The notes below the pieces were generated by a model that ran no database searches, was not told where the DNA came from, and saw nothing but the letters and a program-made list of their open reading frames with translations. The position numbers were made by a program, and so were the translations under genes. Positions 1 to 10,490 of a stretch of 64,000 bases of DNA are shown piece after piece; the first letter of the stretch is position 1, and each line of letters begins with the position of its first letter. Source of the stretch: Arctopsyche grandis (lineage: Eukaryota > Arthropoda > Insecta > Trichoptera > Hydropsychidae); assembly GCF_051622035.1 (NCBI RefSeq), contig NC_135359.1:29293501-29357500 (forward strand). The letters are read 5' to 3'.

Positions 1-6
1 AAATAC

Positions 7-226
7 GGTTCGGTGATTACTAGTCAAATGTGAACCTGTCACAGGACAACTGGTCGCTCTAGATCGGTCACTCGTGATCATCCGTCACGCTAAAACTGGT
101 CACGAGAAAACTAGTCAAACGCTAAAACTGGTCACGAGAAAACTGGTCACACGCTAAAACTGGTCACGATAAAATTGGTCACACGCTAAAACTGGTCCAG
201 AAATTAAAACTGGTCTAAGACTACTT
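7..226 (+). mobile_element. Foldback MITE, 3'-truncated copy
   Basis: The left end begins GGTTCGGTGATTACTAGTC and continues into the short motif AAAACTGGTCAC, repeated several times. The complete family member at 29745-30042 shows this is a foldback element with 9-bp target duplications. Here the right arm is missing and the sequence runs into the truncated ISCU exon 1. Confidence 0.7.
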
Positions 227-276
227 TCGTACTCCCTAAGCCAGCCGACCGCTCTCTACCACGCTAATGTCAGACT

Positions 277-1129
277 TGTAGGAATCTCGTCGTCGTCATC
301 GAAACCTTCGAGAATATTCCGCAACAACAAAATACATCGAGCGGAACAGCGCCAAGCATTCCAGAAAATACTACGCCTCGACGAAAGCAAATTCCCCTTG
401 TACGCATCAACAACTAAATGCTCGTACGACCACTTCCATCAAGCATTCCAGAAAATTCTACGCCTCGACAAAAGTTCATTCCTCTTGTACGCATCAACAA
501 CTAAATGCTCGTACGACCACTTCCATCAAGCATTCCAGAAAATTTTACGCCTCGACAAAAGTGCATTCCTCTTGTACGCATCAACAACTAAATGCTCGTA
601 CGCATCAATAACCACTTCCATCAAGCGTTCCAGAAAATTCTACGCCTCGACAACAGTGCATTCCTTTCTTACGCATCAACAAACCACCACCATCGGTCAG
701 GCGATTCCAGAAACACTATAAAAGGAGGTACAACCCAAACAACGCCAGTCGACCCACAGCAGCAAGCGTCGACACACAGCAGCAGATCAGTCAACATACA
801 GCTCCTGACCAGCCACCACTACACTACGCGGACTTGGAAGATCAACCAGCCGGACGAGCCAGCAACACACTGCCGTATCCAGAGACCTTCCGAACATAGC
901 CGAACACCGAGCCAGCAACACACTGCCGCATCCAGAGACCTTCTGAACATAGCTGAATGCCGAGCCACCGACACTCTACCATATCCAGAGACCGCTGAAC
1001 GACATACTTTTGCCCACAAATACCATACCTTTGTACAACCATAGGCAAACAATAAAACTTTATAAAACTAGCACAACAGTGTTTCGTTAGGACGGGATAC
1101 GGTCAACACACACATGTACCCCGCCTACA
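277..1129 (+). repeat. 5' LTR (853 bp) of the element at 277-3344
   Basis: It starts TGTAGGAATC and ends CCGCCTACA. It contains an internal tandem repeat of about 88 bp (about 398-640, the GTACGCATCAACAACTAAAT unit), a TATA-like ACTATAAAAGGAGG near 715-728 and an AATAAA signal near 1050. Confidence 0.9.
714..728 (+). promoter_or_regulatory. TATA box of LTR promoter
   Basis: CACTATAAAAGGAGG lies in the 5' LTR and is repeated in the 3' LTR near 2931-2946. It is followed about 320 bp later by AATAAA, the usual LTR order of promoter then poly(A) signal. The 3' LTR copy points toward exon 2 of ISCU copy 1. Confidence 0.55.
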
Positions 1130-2487
1130 TTGGTACTACCCCGACGTGATCTACGCAACCTTCTGATCATCCAACAGCGCTGTCAACACACATCCCTACC
1201 CCGCCTACATTGGTGACCCCATCTTTGAACTACGCAGCCTTCATAGCAGTCAACAGCGCAGTCAACACGGCAGCCCACAGTGCAGCCTCCACAACAACCA
1301 ACAGCCGCCACGACAGCAGTCAACAGCGCAGTCCACATTGCAGCCCAGATCGCAGCCTACATAGCAGCCCACACCGCAGCCTACATAGCAGCCCACAGCG
1401 CAGCCTACAAAGCAGCCAACAAACGCCACGACAAGGCAACAGCCAGAAGCCTTCACGCAACCGCAAGCTTCGAGCAACCACAAGCTTCACGCAACCGCAA
1501 GCTTCAAGCAACAGCAAAACGCCTGCACAACAGCACCGTCCAGACCGACACAAACCTTCACTACCATTGTAACGACCGCAACAGTAACATGGTGTGAAAG
1601 TACATATGGACCAGCTACCAACACAACCCGCTGTTGAGTCAACCCACTCCAGCACAACCGGCGAAACAAATCGCCACTGAGCCAACTAGCTCCAACACAA
1701 CACAGCCGCTGTCGAGACAACTAACTCCAGCACAACCAGCAAAACGCCTGCACAACAGCACCGTCCAGACCGACACAAACCTTCACTACCATTGTAACGA
1801 CCGAAACAGTAACATGGTGTGAAAGTACATATGGACCAGCTACCAACACAACCCGCTGTTGAGTCAACCCACTCCAGCACAACCGGCGAAACAAATCGCC
1901 ACTGAGCCAACTAGCTCCAACACAATACAGCCGCTGTCGAGACAACTAACTCCAGCACAATCAGCACAACGCCTGCACAACAACGCCAGTCGACCCACAA
2001 CAGCAAGATCCGCTGTCGAGACAACCAACTCCAGCACAACCAACGAAGACCAGCACTCAACGCACTTCGTCAACCAACGTTCTTCACGCAAGATCCGCTG
2101 TCGAGACAACTAACTCCAGCACAACCAACGAAGACCAGCACTCAACGCACTTCGTCAACCAACGTTCTTCACGCAAGACCCGCTGCCGAGACAACTAACT
2201 CCAGCACAACCAGCAAAACAGTCACGCGAATGACTCCACGCAGAACACAGCAGCCTGCACAACAGCACCATCCAAGCCATCACAAACCTTCACTACCAAC
2301 GCAGCTCGCCCAAAATAAGCAACCTGGTAGAGAACAAGACTTGGACCGGCATGCAACACAAGACCCGCTGTCGAGACAACTTTCTCCAGCACAACCGGAC
2401 AAACAACGACGCCATCGAGTCAATAGACTCCAACACATCAAGATTCCCACAAAATCACACACATCGCTAACACTCACCGGAGAGCCA
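1130..2487 (+). repeat. LTR element internal region with tandem repeats
   Basis: A primer-binding-like stretch (TGGTACTACCCCGACG, then TGGTGACCCC) follows the 5' LTR. A 225-bp unit is duplicated head to tail (1516-1740 and 1741-1965), and an 85-bp unit recurs (from 2007, 2092 and 2177). No polyprotein domain is visible. Confidence 0.75.
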
Positions 2488-3344
2488 TGTAGGAATCTCG
2501 TCGTCGTCATCGTCATCGAAACCTTCGAGAATATTCCGCAACAACAAAATACATCGAGCGGAACAGCGCCAAGCATTCCAGAAAATACTACGCCTCGACG
2601 AAAGCAAATTCCCCTTGTACGCATCAACAACTAAATGCTCGTACGACCACTTCCATCAAGCATTCCAGAAAATTCTACGCCTCGACAAAAGTGCATTCCT
2701 CTTGTACGCATCAACAACTAAATGCTCGTACGACCACTTCCATCAAGCATTCCAGAAAATTCTACGCCTCGACAAAAGTGCATTCCTCTTGTACGCATCA
2801 ACAACTAAATGCTCGTACGCATCAATAACCACTTCCATCAAGCGTTCCAGAAAATTCTACGCCTCGACAACAGTGCATTCCTTTCTTACGCATCAACAAA
2901 CCACCACCATCGGTCAGGCGATTCCAGAAACACTATAAAAGGAGGTACAACCCAAACAACGCCAGTCGACCCACAGCAGCAAGCGTCGACACACAGCAGC
3001 AGATCAGTCAACATACAGCTCCTGACCAGCCACCACTACACTACGCGGACTTGGAAGATCAACCAGCCGGACGAGCCAGCAACACACTGCCGTATCCAGA
3101 GACCTTCCGAACATAGCCGAACACCGAGCCAGCAACACACTGCCGCATCCAGAGACCTTCTGAACATAGCTGAATGCCGAGCCAGCGACACTCTACCATA
3201 TCCAGAGACCGATGAACGACATACTTTTGCCCACAAATACCATACCTTTGTACAACCATAGGCAAACAATAAAACTTTATAAAACTAGCACAACAGTGTT
3301 TCGTTAGGCCGGGATACGGTCAACACATACCTACCCCGCCTACA
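2488..3344 (+). repeat. 3' LTR (857 bp) of the element at 277-3344
   Basis: This copy of the 277-1129 LTR has one extra CGTCAT unit. It ends ACCCCGCCTACA immediately before the GACT target duplicate. Confidence 0.9.
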
Positions 3345-3780
3345 GACTTACTTATCTTTTTATTGTTATTGCACCACAGCTGTCTATCATATTTTTACAC
3401 CTAACCTTCAGCAGCGTCTGCCAGAATTCTTCATCCGGTTATATTTATAATTCGAATCTTTTGGCAATAGGAAGTTTATTTACCACGTCTATAACAGAAC
3501 ATACATGCCTGGTTACGTCTTACTTGAATGTCATATTTAGTGCTTGTTTATGTTCTGTTATCAGTACATTAGCAATTGTTGTATATGAAAAAAATTCAAT
3601 GTTTTCACATGGGTCTATTTTCTTAGTAGTTTGTTCTCAATGTTCTAGAAGCGCATGGAATTTTTTTAATTAATTTCATATTTAGAACTATACCAATAGC
3701 TATATGTTTTCATTGTCATCGACATACAATGAAAATTCATTACATTTATGTTTTGTTTTATCAGTCGTGAATATCATTTA

Positions 3781-4132
3781 CCTAGTGAATAGCCCGATGA
3801 AACATAATCGCTTGGGTATAAAATTATTATATACTCGTATAAAACTAAAAACGAGATATGGCGAGAAGGAATATTTCAATTAATGTTTAAAAAAAAAAGG
3901 CGAAATGAAAAATTGGATTTGGCGCGATGTCCGAGACCATTAGCTCATTAGACCCATATTCAGGCTATTTGGGGTGATCGGTTCGAGTCGCGACAAAGTC
4001 GTCTCGTCGAAAAGTGAATTAATCGATTTTTATCGATTCGTTCATTATGTTCGGCGAGAGTTAGGACACACACACACACACACACCCACACCCACACACA
4101 CACACACAGATTACCGTATTTATATATATATG
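3781..4132 (+). other. Extra segment in intron 1 of ISCU copy 1, possible SINE plus CA repeat
   Basis: The segment is absent from the paralogous intron (which joins at about 13676). It holds a tRNA B-box-like GGTTCGAGTCG near 3981 and a CA microsatellite at about 4068-4110. A SINE-derived insertion is the best guess. A deletion from the other copy is the alternative. Confidence 0.35.
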
Positions 4133-4754
4133 ATGTTTCTTCTAAATATGTTATACGTATATAAAAGCTTCAAAGTATCTATTGAGCTATTTTTTCACAC
4201 TGAAAATTTTAAGTACATAGATTTTGCTCAAAACTGCAAAAATTTTATTTTATTTCCTGGAAAACGAGTTTTACAGTCATCGATGATATATGCGGTCTGA
4301 AAATATTGACGTTTGCCACATCCACTAGGTTTAACCGTTTGCCCGCGGCCGTCTTCTATGGAAGCTTTGCGCGACAAGTCTGTAGCGCGGCTGTCTTCCA
4401 TAGAATTTCTGAACTTTGCACAAGATTTTCAGCCTTATATTCGCCTATTTCATCTGTTTTAAGGTTCAAAATTGGTTGAATATATTACTGAGAGTCGAAT
4501 GCCATCTATTCAATTTGCTTAAATTCATATATACCAGTCAAAATTAGTTTTTTGTGGAACCATACTGAAACCTCGTTTATGTGACGTCACGTCTGTTGAA
4601 CAATGGCGACGATACGTCTCAATTGTATGAAGAATGATTATTTGACAATTAAGCCAAAACTACGAGATATATTATGCATTTTATTGTTTAAAATAATACT
4701 TTGTGTTAATTAACATATCTGGTTACTTGAGTAAATATTAAAATCTGTATTTAA

Positions 4755-6262
4755 CCCATTTGAACCCAGAGCTCGCGTGAAAACACATGTCCCATGTGCC
4801 CAGGACTATTTTTTCGTTTATTTTCCAAAATCTTTGAGTTATTTCATGGGAAATATTTTTTATAGGATAGGGATGGATAATTAGTTGATTTTTCAACATT
4901 TTTAATTTTTTTCAAGGTGGTGTCGTGAACGACCTTTGGGGCTAATGAAACATTTTTTTTAAAATAATACAAAAACCACAATGGAGTCACATAATCAGTT
5001 ATAATACTTTCTCACTGGTTATTTGTAATTTTATTGTTAAGAAATTTATAAAATTAATTTTAAAAATAACAAACACGCATCTCTTCGATAAAATGATATT
5101 TTCAAATCGCATAATATAACACACGTAGGTACATATATTGTGACATATACACATCGTCAACAAAAAAAGGGTGCACCCTTTTAAAAGAAGAAGTGTTATA
5201 AACGAGATTTTGGGTTCAAAAATCGTAAAAACAAAATACATGAAGACAAAATAATTAATTATTATGATACGGTACAAAACATTTGTCATGCAATGGAATT
5301 TCACAGTTATCACAAGCGGAAAACGTTTTATTTTTACAGTGTCCACAATTTCTCCTTTTCTGTTTGACCAATATCAAATGTCTTCCAACTTCCTTTTGAT
5401 TTTGATTAACTTTGCCGGGTCTGAATGGGACCAATTGTTTTCGTTTTTGACCATAACACTTGCACAACGTCTCTGTTACCTGTCTGATAAATCCTAATTT
5501 ATCAAGTTTACAACCAAAACTTTTGCTAAGAATCCAAGCGTTATTCACAGCTACATCGATGTTCCAAAACAGAATAGGCATGTACCATTTTTTCCCTCTA
5601 ATACTTATGTTATAGTTAGAAATATGGTTATCCATTTGATTAACCCCACCCATATATTTATTATACATATTTATACTAAATGGTTGATTGATTTCCACCC
5701 TACTTTTTTCTTTAACCGAATGTCAGTTTCCAGGGGTGGTAATATGTATGTATATGGAATCCGGAAGTTGAGACTCGTCCCAATTATCAATTTCTTCCCG
5801 TATCTCTGCAGTAGTAAAACTGCATTCTCTGGAAAAAAATATGTGTCATTATCCCAAGGAGTCATATACGACTCCGTCGACTTTGATTTTTTTTTTCAGG
5901 AATATGAGATATGTAAACGCAATTTCTCTTATTCATATTATACAATTAGTCCTACTGTATTAGAAACATAAAGATAAATAAAAAATATGTAAAAATAAAA
6001 AAATTACGTATGTTTTCTCTTCGACATATCTGCAAGTCGAAAAGCGCTCGATGTTATTCCTTCAAAACTCCAAAAGGAAATGATTTAATTTCGTGTGACT
6101 TTCTTAAAATTCATCACCAACATCTAACCAAGCGTAACGAAAGGTTTTACGGCCGGCCTGAGTGATCCCTTTATTTTACGACGCAAAATTGTAAAATGCC
6201 GTGAATGACCGCGCTGGCATACATCGAGTAAGTTCATAACTGACCGCGTGGGTTCAAATGGG
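4755..6262 (-). mobile_element. piggyBac element, defective, 14-bp TIRs
   Basis: The termini CCCATTTGAACCCA and TGGGTTCAAATGGG are exact inverted repeats. The left flank is TTAA (4751-4754) and the right flank is TTGA, one change from TTAA. The paralogous intron at about 14300 lacks the element. It holds only a C-terminal part of a transposase gene on the minus strand, so it is defective. Confidence 0.88.
5255..5865 (-). pseudogene. piggyBac transposase remnant (C-terminal half)
   Basis: The minus-strand frame 5698-5255 encodes the end of a piggyBac transposase. It has the NKYMGGVNQMD region (families usually have GGVDxxD, so an Asn replaces an Asp), the RGKKWYMPILFW block and a C-terminal Cys-rich finger (CGHC, CDNC, HDKC spacing). 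Another minus-strand frame at 5865-5671 continues the same protein upstream, so a frameshift separates the parts. The N-terminal half is missing. It is inactive in this form. Confidence 0.8.
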
Positions 6263-7552
6263 TTGAGGTCGAAAACTCGATTGCCAAATTCGCGAAAAAA
6301 GTGCGTTTGCTTTCTATCGGAATCAATTATAGTCTATGTTGACCGTCGAATCATTACTAGTAGTATTAAATCACAAAAAAAAACATACCTACTTAATATA
6401 TCATAGAATTAGTTAATTAAAGGAAGATATAATCATTAAAAAAAATATTGTATTGAATATTTGGTTTCAAGACTCGTTGAAAGTAATTCAAGTGTAATGT
6501 TGTAGGTTTTGGAGCACTATGAAAACCCTCGCAATGTCGGCTCTTTGGATAAAAAGAAGAAGAACGTCGGAACAGGATTGGTAGGTGCGCCGGCTTGCGG
6601 CGACGTGATGAAACTGCAGATCGAAGTAGACGATCAGGGAAAGATCATCGACGCAAAGTTCAAAACGTTCGGGTGCGGCTCGGCCATAGCCTCCAGCTCT
6701 CTGGCCACAGTATGGGTCAAAGGAAAGACGGTTGATCAAGCGTTGAAACTCAAAAATACAGACATTGCCAAAGAGTTATCTCTTCCTCCAGTCAAATTGC
6801 ACTGCTCTAGTGAGTCTCGCATTGTGTATTTCTATTAAACTATTGTACAACGTTTATTTTATTATATTAATTTTCATTTTCAGTGCTGGCCGAGGACGCT
6901 ATCAAAGCGGCTCTTTCAGAATATAGGATAAAGCAGCAGATGAAGGACGAATAAGTCGACGGAGGCTGTGAAATGTCGAGTGTAGTGTGGGCCCGTGAAA
7001 TTATACGATCTTATGGATATCCATGATCTAATTCAACTTGAAACATGTTTGCAATCCTTTTTTCTCTATGCGTATATTGTTATGAGTGTGTTAATAGAAG
7101 TACAAATTTCTTGTTTTTATTTATCTCTTAGAGAAAAGAATGTATTTTCAGAAAATGGCAATAAATAAAGCATTATAAAATGTACTTTTCTTTCTTTTTG
7201 TATATAAATACATTATTTACAGTAATTTTCAATCCACATTGACATTGATTAGGTATATATTTAAAAGTTCGTTCAGAATAAAATTTAAATTTATTGAAAT
7301 ATCTATATACAATCTGCTTTAACAAGATAATTGCTATTTTATTATTAATTGCACTTACACGATAGGTTTTTTATAGTAAATTTCAATTTTGTACTCTACT
7401 CAAAATAAAATTTATTGCATTTCGTAAAAACACAAAAACCTTTATAAAAAAAACACACATCCAAAGATCACATGTTTAATAAATTCATTCATTCACATGT
7501 TATGTATTAATTTATGTTTAATTGTTATTTTGTTTTTTTTGTGTTATATTTT

Positions 7553-7645
7553 TTGACCATTGTGGCGCTTTAGGAATTCCTGTTATGCCACAATGGTCTG
7601 TTTAGAATAAAATAAAATGAATAAATAAATAATAATAATTTATTT
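7553..7645 (+). mobile_element. RTE-type LINE 3' tail, 5'-truncated
   Basis: ACCATTGTGGCGC...GCCACAATGGT forms a short hairpin followed by a degenerate AATAAAATAAAATGAATAAATA tract. The same tail follows the RTE reverse-transcriptase gene at 60105-60175 on the minus strand, which identifies it. Confidence 0.65.
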
Positions 7646-7729
7646 TATATTTATCCCAGTATGCATTTATTGTGACCAGAGGGTAGATTTTGGAGTAAAT
7701 GATTTTAAACAAATTTCACACTTAGGCTT

Positions 7730-10397
7730 TTACCTGGTGTGAGTTCTTAAATGTCCCACAAGTGCATTTTTTCGAATAAATGATTTTAAACAAATGTCAC
7801 ATTTGTATGGTTTTATGTCAGCATGCGATTGTTTATGTCTCTCGAGGTAAGGTTTTTTAGTAAATGATTTTAGACAAATTTCACACTTGTAAGGCTTTTC
7901 CCCCGTGTGAGATCTTAAATGTACCAAAAGTGCATTTTTTTGAGTAAATGACTTTAAACAAATGTTACATTTGTGTGGTTTTATCCCAGCGTGAAATTTA
8001 TTATGTCTCTCGAGGCTAGATTTTTGAGTAAATGATTTTAGACAGATTTCACACCTGTAAGGTTTTTCCGCCGTGTGAGTTCTCAAATGAATAAAAAGTG
8101 AATTTTTTTGAATAAATGATTTTAAACAAATTTTACATTTGTGTGGTTTTATCCCAGCATGCAATTTTTTATGTGTCTCGAAATTAGATTTTTGAGTAAA
8201 TGATTTTAGACAGATTTCACACCTGTAAGGTTTTTCCGCCGTGTGAGTTCTCAAATGAATAAAAAGTGAATTTTTTTGAATAAATGATTTTAAACAAATT
8301 TTACATTTGTGTGGTTTTATCCCAGCATGCAATTTTTTATGTGTCTCGAGGTTAGATTTTTTAGTAAATGATTTTAGACAAATTACACACTTGTAAGGCT
8401 TTTCCCCCGTGTGAGATATCAAATGTTTCACAAGTCTATGTTTGTGAATATATGATTTTAAACAAATGTCACATTTGTATGGCTCTACCCCCGTGTGAGT
8501 TCTCAAATGATTAAAAAGTGAATCTTTTCGAATAAATGATTTTAAACAAATTTTACATTTGTGTGGTTTTATCCCAGCATGCAATTTATTATGTCTCTCG
8601 AGGCTAGATTTTCTAGTAAATAATTTTAGACAAATTTCACACTTGTAAGGCTTTTCCCCCGTGTGAGATATCAAATGTATCACAAATCTATGTTTGTGAA
8701 TATATGATTTTAAACAAATGTCACATTGAAACCCCTTTTCTCCAGGATGAGATCTTTTGTGTAAAATAAGTTCAGAATCACTGGGAAATGGCTTTAAGCA
8801 AATTTCACTATCCTTTCGGTGAATTGTCGATTGTGAAGGCTCATCGTCCCATATTAGATCTTCCAAGAAAACTTCTTCAGTCTTGATGTTCAAGCTATCG
8901 CCTAACCTCAGTTGAGACGTTTCGTGGCTTCGAAAACAAGCCTTTCGAAAGCTGATCAACAATTCGAGATTGGTCTTACACGAAAGACACACCGTGTCTG
9001 GCAACCCATCGCCTCTTTTAACCTGCAGATCAAATGAAAAAAACAATAGGATTGAGCGGTGAAAAGTTGGGAGAACCAATTGGGTCCACAACAGTATTGT
9101 AATGTGGCGGCTCGCTTATACGACATGGTCGAGTTTGGTTGCCTTCCTGCGAGTGGGGACCAACCCGGCTGGGTTCGGAGAGCTGCTACCCACTCCGTCT
9201 TCAGCTGTCATATAATAAACACGTGCATTAACATGCCAGTCGTCTCATTCGTTCATCCCCTATACTGGTGACCCCCGACATCGAGCCACGCAGCCTCGAT
9301 CAATTTCAACATGCCAGTCGTCTCATTCGTTCATCCCCTATACTGGTGACCCCCGACATCGAGCCACGCAGCCTCGATCAATTTCAACATGCCGCTCATC
9401 CCTGCCTCGCCGAGCCAGGCGGGGAAGCTACCCGCCGCGCCCCCATCGCCATCAACACGCGTCGCGGCCCGCGGGTGACAATAAACGAGCAGACACGGCT
9501 ACCTACCTATCTACCTATCGACTGGAGTCCAGCCACAACGTCGACGACAGGTGTTTTTAAAAAATGGGGGAGCGAATGAGACGACGATCTTGACAGCTGG
9601 ATGTGGAGTCATGCGCGATCCACTACACACAGAACGGTCATCCAGCACCACAAGACATACACCACCTCAGCACCATCATCATCATCAAGGCCCCGTCCGT
9701 CCCCACGAGCGTCGTCACGCCGAGACGGGCGGTAGCGCTACAACACCTCCACGAGCCACAACGACTCACAGTCCAGCTCGGAGTATCATCAACCACATCG
9801 ATGCCCCTGCCGCCCCCGCCGCCCCACCAACCGACATCAGCCTCGGAAGAGCGGCGCCGCCGCAGCATCGCATCGCGCGACCATCGGACCACCCACCGTC
9901 CTGCTCGCGACGTCACCGCCCTCGAATCTACCGACCATTCAGGGCGGTACACCTATGTACACAGCGGATGACCCACGTCAACATTTTTTTTTTTCTCCCC
10001 ACGTAATAATTTTTTCTCTTTGTGTAACAATAATTTTTTTCTTTTGTAAAATTTGTTTCTTTGTAATTTTGGTATCGCTGATGCTGGGGGGGGAGTGATG
10101 TGGCGGCTCGCTTATACGACATGGTCGAGTTTGGTTGCCTTCCTGCGAGTGGGGACCAACCCGGCTGGGTTCGGAGAGCTGCTACCCACTCCGTCTTCAG
10201 CTGTCATATAATAAACACGTGCATTAACATGCCAGTCGTCTCATTCGTTCATCCCCTATAGTAACCTGTAACCAGTAACCTACATAAATTTGACAGCAGG
10301 TCCGAATGCGTTGCTCCAGACGCTCTGGATGAGGATCGCCGAAGATGGAGAAGGAAGACTCGGCCGGAGCTGAACCAAGACAAAGCCTGCACTCCAT
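7730..10397 (-). CDS. ZAD C2H2 zinc-finger protein (2 exons, 468 aa)
   Basis: Exon 1 is 10397-10284 (38 codons) and exon 2 is 9022-7730 (430 codons and a stop). Donor GTAGGT and acceptor CTGCAG join in phase 0. The N-terminus is a ZAD domain split by the intron: Cys3, Cys6, then Cys50 and Cys53 in the GDGLPDTVCLSC block. ZAD domains dimerise and are typical of insect nuclear zinc-finger proteins. An acidic linker (about residues 90-110) follows, then one degenerate finger lacking its first Cys and 12 canonical C2H2 fingers with TGEKP-like linkers. Fingers alternate in two types, and neighbouring pairs are nearly identical. It is probably a DNA-binding nuclear factor; the target is unknown. 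The TAA stop sits in a linker and finger-like codons continue after it. The intron carries a complete LTR element (9103-10260). Confidence 0.9.
9103..9264 (+). repeat. 5' LTR of TRIM element
   Basis: The 162-bp LTR includes CATATAATAAACACG, a combined TATA/poly(A)-like sequence. A related solo copy, also 162 bp, lies at 44831-44992 on the other strand. Confidence 0.88.
10099..10260 (+). repeat. 3' LTR of TRIM element
   Basis: This 162-bp partner of 9103-9264 is preceded by a poly-G purine tract and followed by the GTAA target duplicate. Confidence 0.9.
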
Positions 10398-10490
10398 CGT
10401 CCCTGTATTTTACTTATGTACAGCAACCAGACGACTTGCCTTCGCCTTGTTATTTTTTTTAGTGACACCTTTGGTCTAAATTTGGTACTA

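Larger units (their letters stand above)
277..3344 (+). mobile_element. Non-autonomous LTR retrotransposon, complete with TSD
   Basis: Two near-identical LTRs start TGTAGG and end CCTACA. They enclose 1358 bp with no reverse transcriptase, integrase or recognisable gag. The insertion is flanked by GACT at 273-276 and 3345-3348. The paralogous site at 13236-13250 reads straight through (GTCAGACTTACTTATC), so the empty target is present in the same window. The LTRs differ by one 6-bp unit and a few bases, so insertion is recent. The internal region is Pro/Gln/Ser-rich in plus-strand frames because of CAC/CAG-rich tandem repeats, not because of a recognisable protein. Confidence 0.93.
4331..6310 (+). 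mobile_element. TTAA-target MITE in intron, interrupted by piggyBac
   Basis: The left end is TTAA then CCGTTTGCCCGCGGCCG at 4331. This is the same element as 13883-14385, where both ends survive. Here it is split at 4755-6262 by a piggyBac, and the right terminus is deleted (GTGC joins directly to GTTTGC at about 6302). Confidence 0.75.
233..6954 (+). pseudogene. ISCU copy 1, disrupted paralogue of the Fe-S scaffold gene
   Basis: This is a second copy of the ISCU gene at 13128-15068. Only the last about 36 bp of coding exon 1 remain (233-268); relative to the intact copy about 183 bp with the promoter and start codon are missing, joined at a short shared CTC. Exon 2 (6506-6809, 304 bp) and exon 3 (6884-6954, 71 bp) keep the frame, the splice sites and the three cluster cysteines. 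They carry Glu-to-Val in the SSSLATE motif (residue 105 of the intact copy) plus Asp-to-Glu and Thr-to-Met near the end. Intron 1 holds an LTR element (277-3344) and a piggyBac (4755-6262). A poly(A) signal is at 7160-7165. Without a start or presequence it is most likely a pseudogene. Transcription of exons 2-3 from the upstream LTR cannot be excluded. Confidence 0.85.
9103..10260 (+). mobile_element. TRIM-like LTR element inside the zinc-finger gene intron
   Basis: LTRs of equal length (162 bp, 9103-9264 and 10099-10260) start TGTGGCGGCTCG and end CCCCTATA. The flanks are GTAA (9099-9102 and 10261-10264). CTGGTGACCCCCGACATC after the 5' LTR is a primer-binding-like site, and a G-rich tract GGGGGGGGAGTGA precedes the 3' LTR. 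A 78-bp unit spanning the 5' LTR end and PBS is duplicated (about 9241-9396). No pol domain fits in the 834-bp interior. It lies antisense to the host gene, 18 bp from the splice donor. Confidence 0.93.

Noticed and set aside
1210-2634. Pro/Gln/Ser-rich frames inside the LTR element as a gag gene
   Set aside because: They follow CAC/CAG-rich tandem repeats, lack any zinc knuckle or capsid-like block, and are open in overlapping phases.
9022-9091. Start of the zinc-finger gene at 9091
   Set aside because: The segment 9091-9023 is intron; the ZAD first half with Cys3/Cys6 is at 10397-10284 and joins in phase at 9022.
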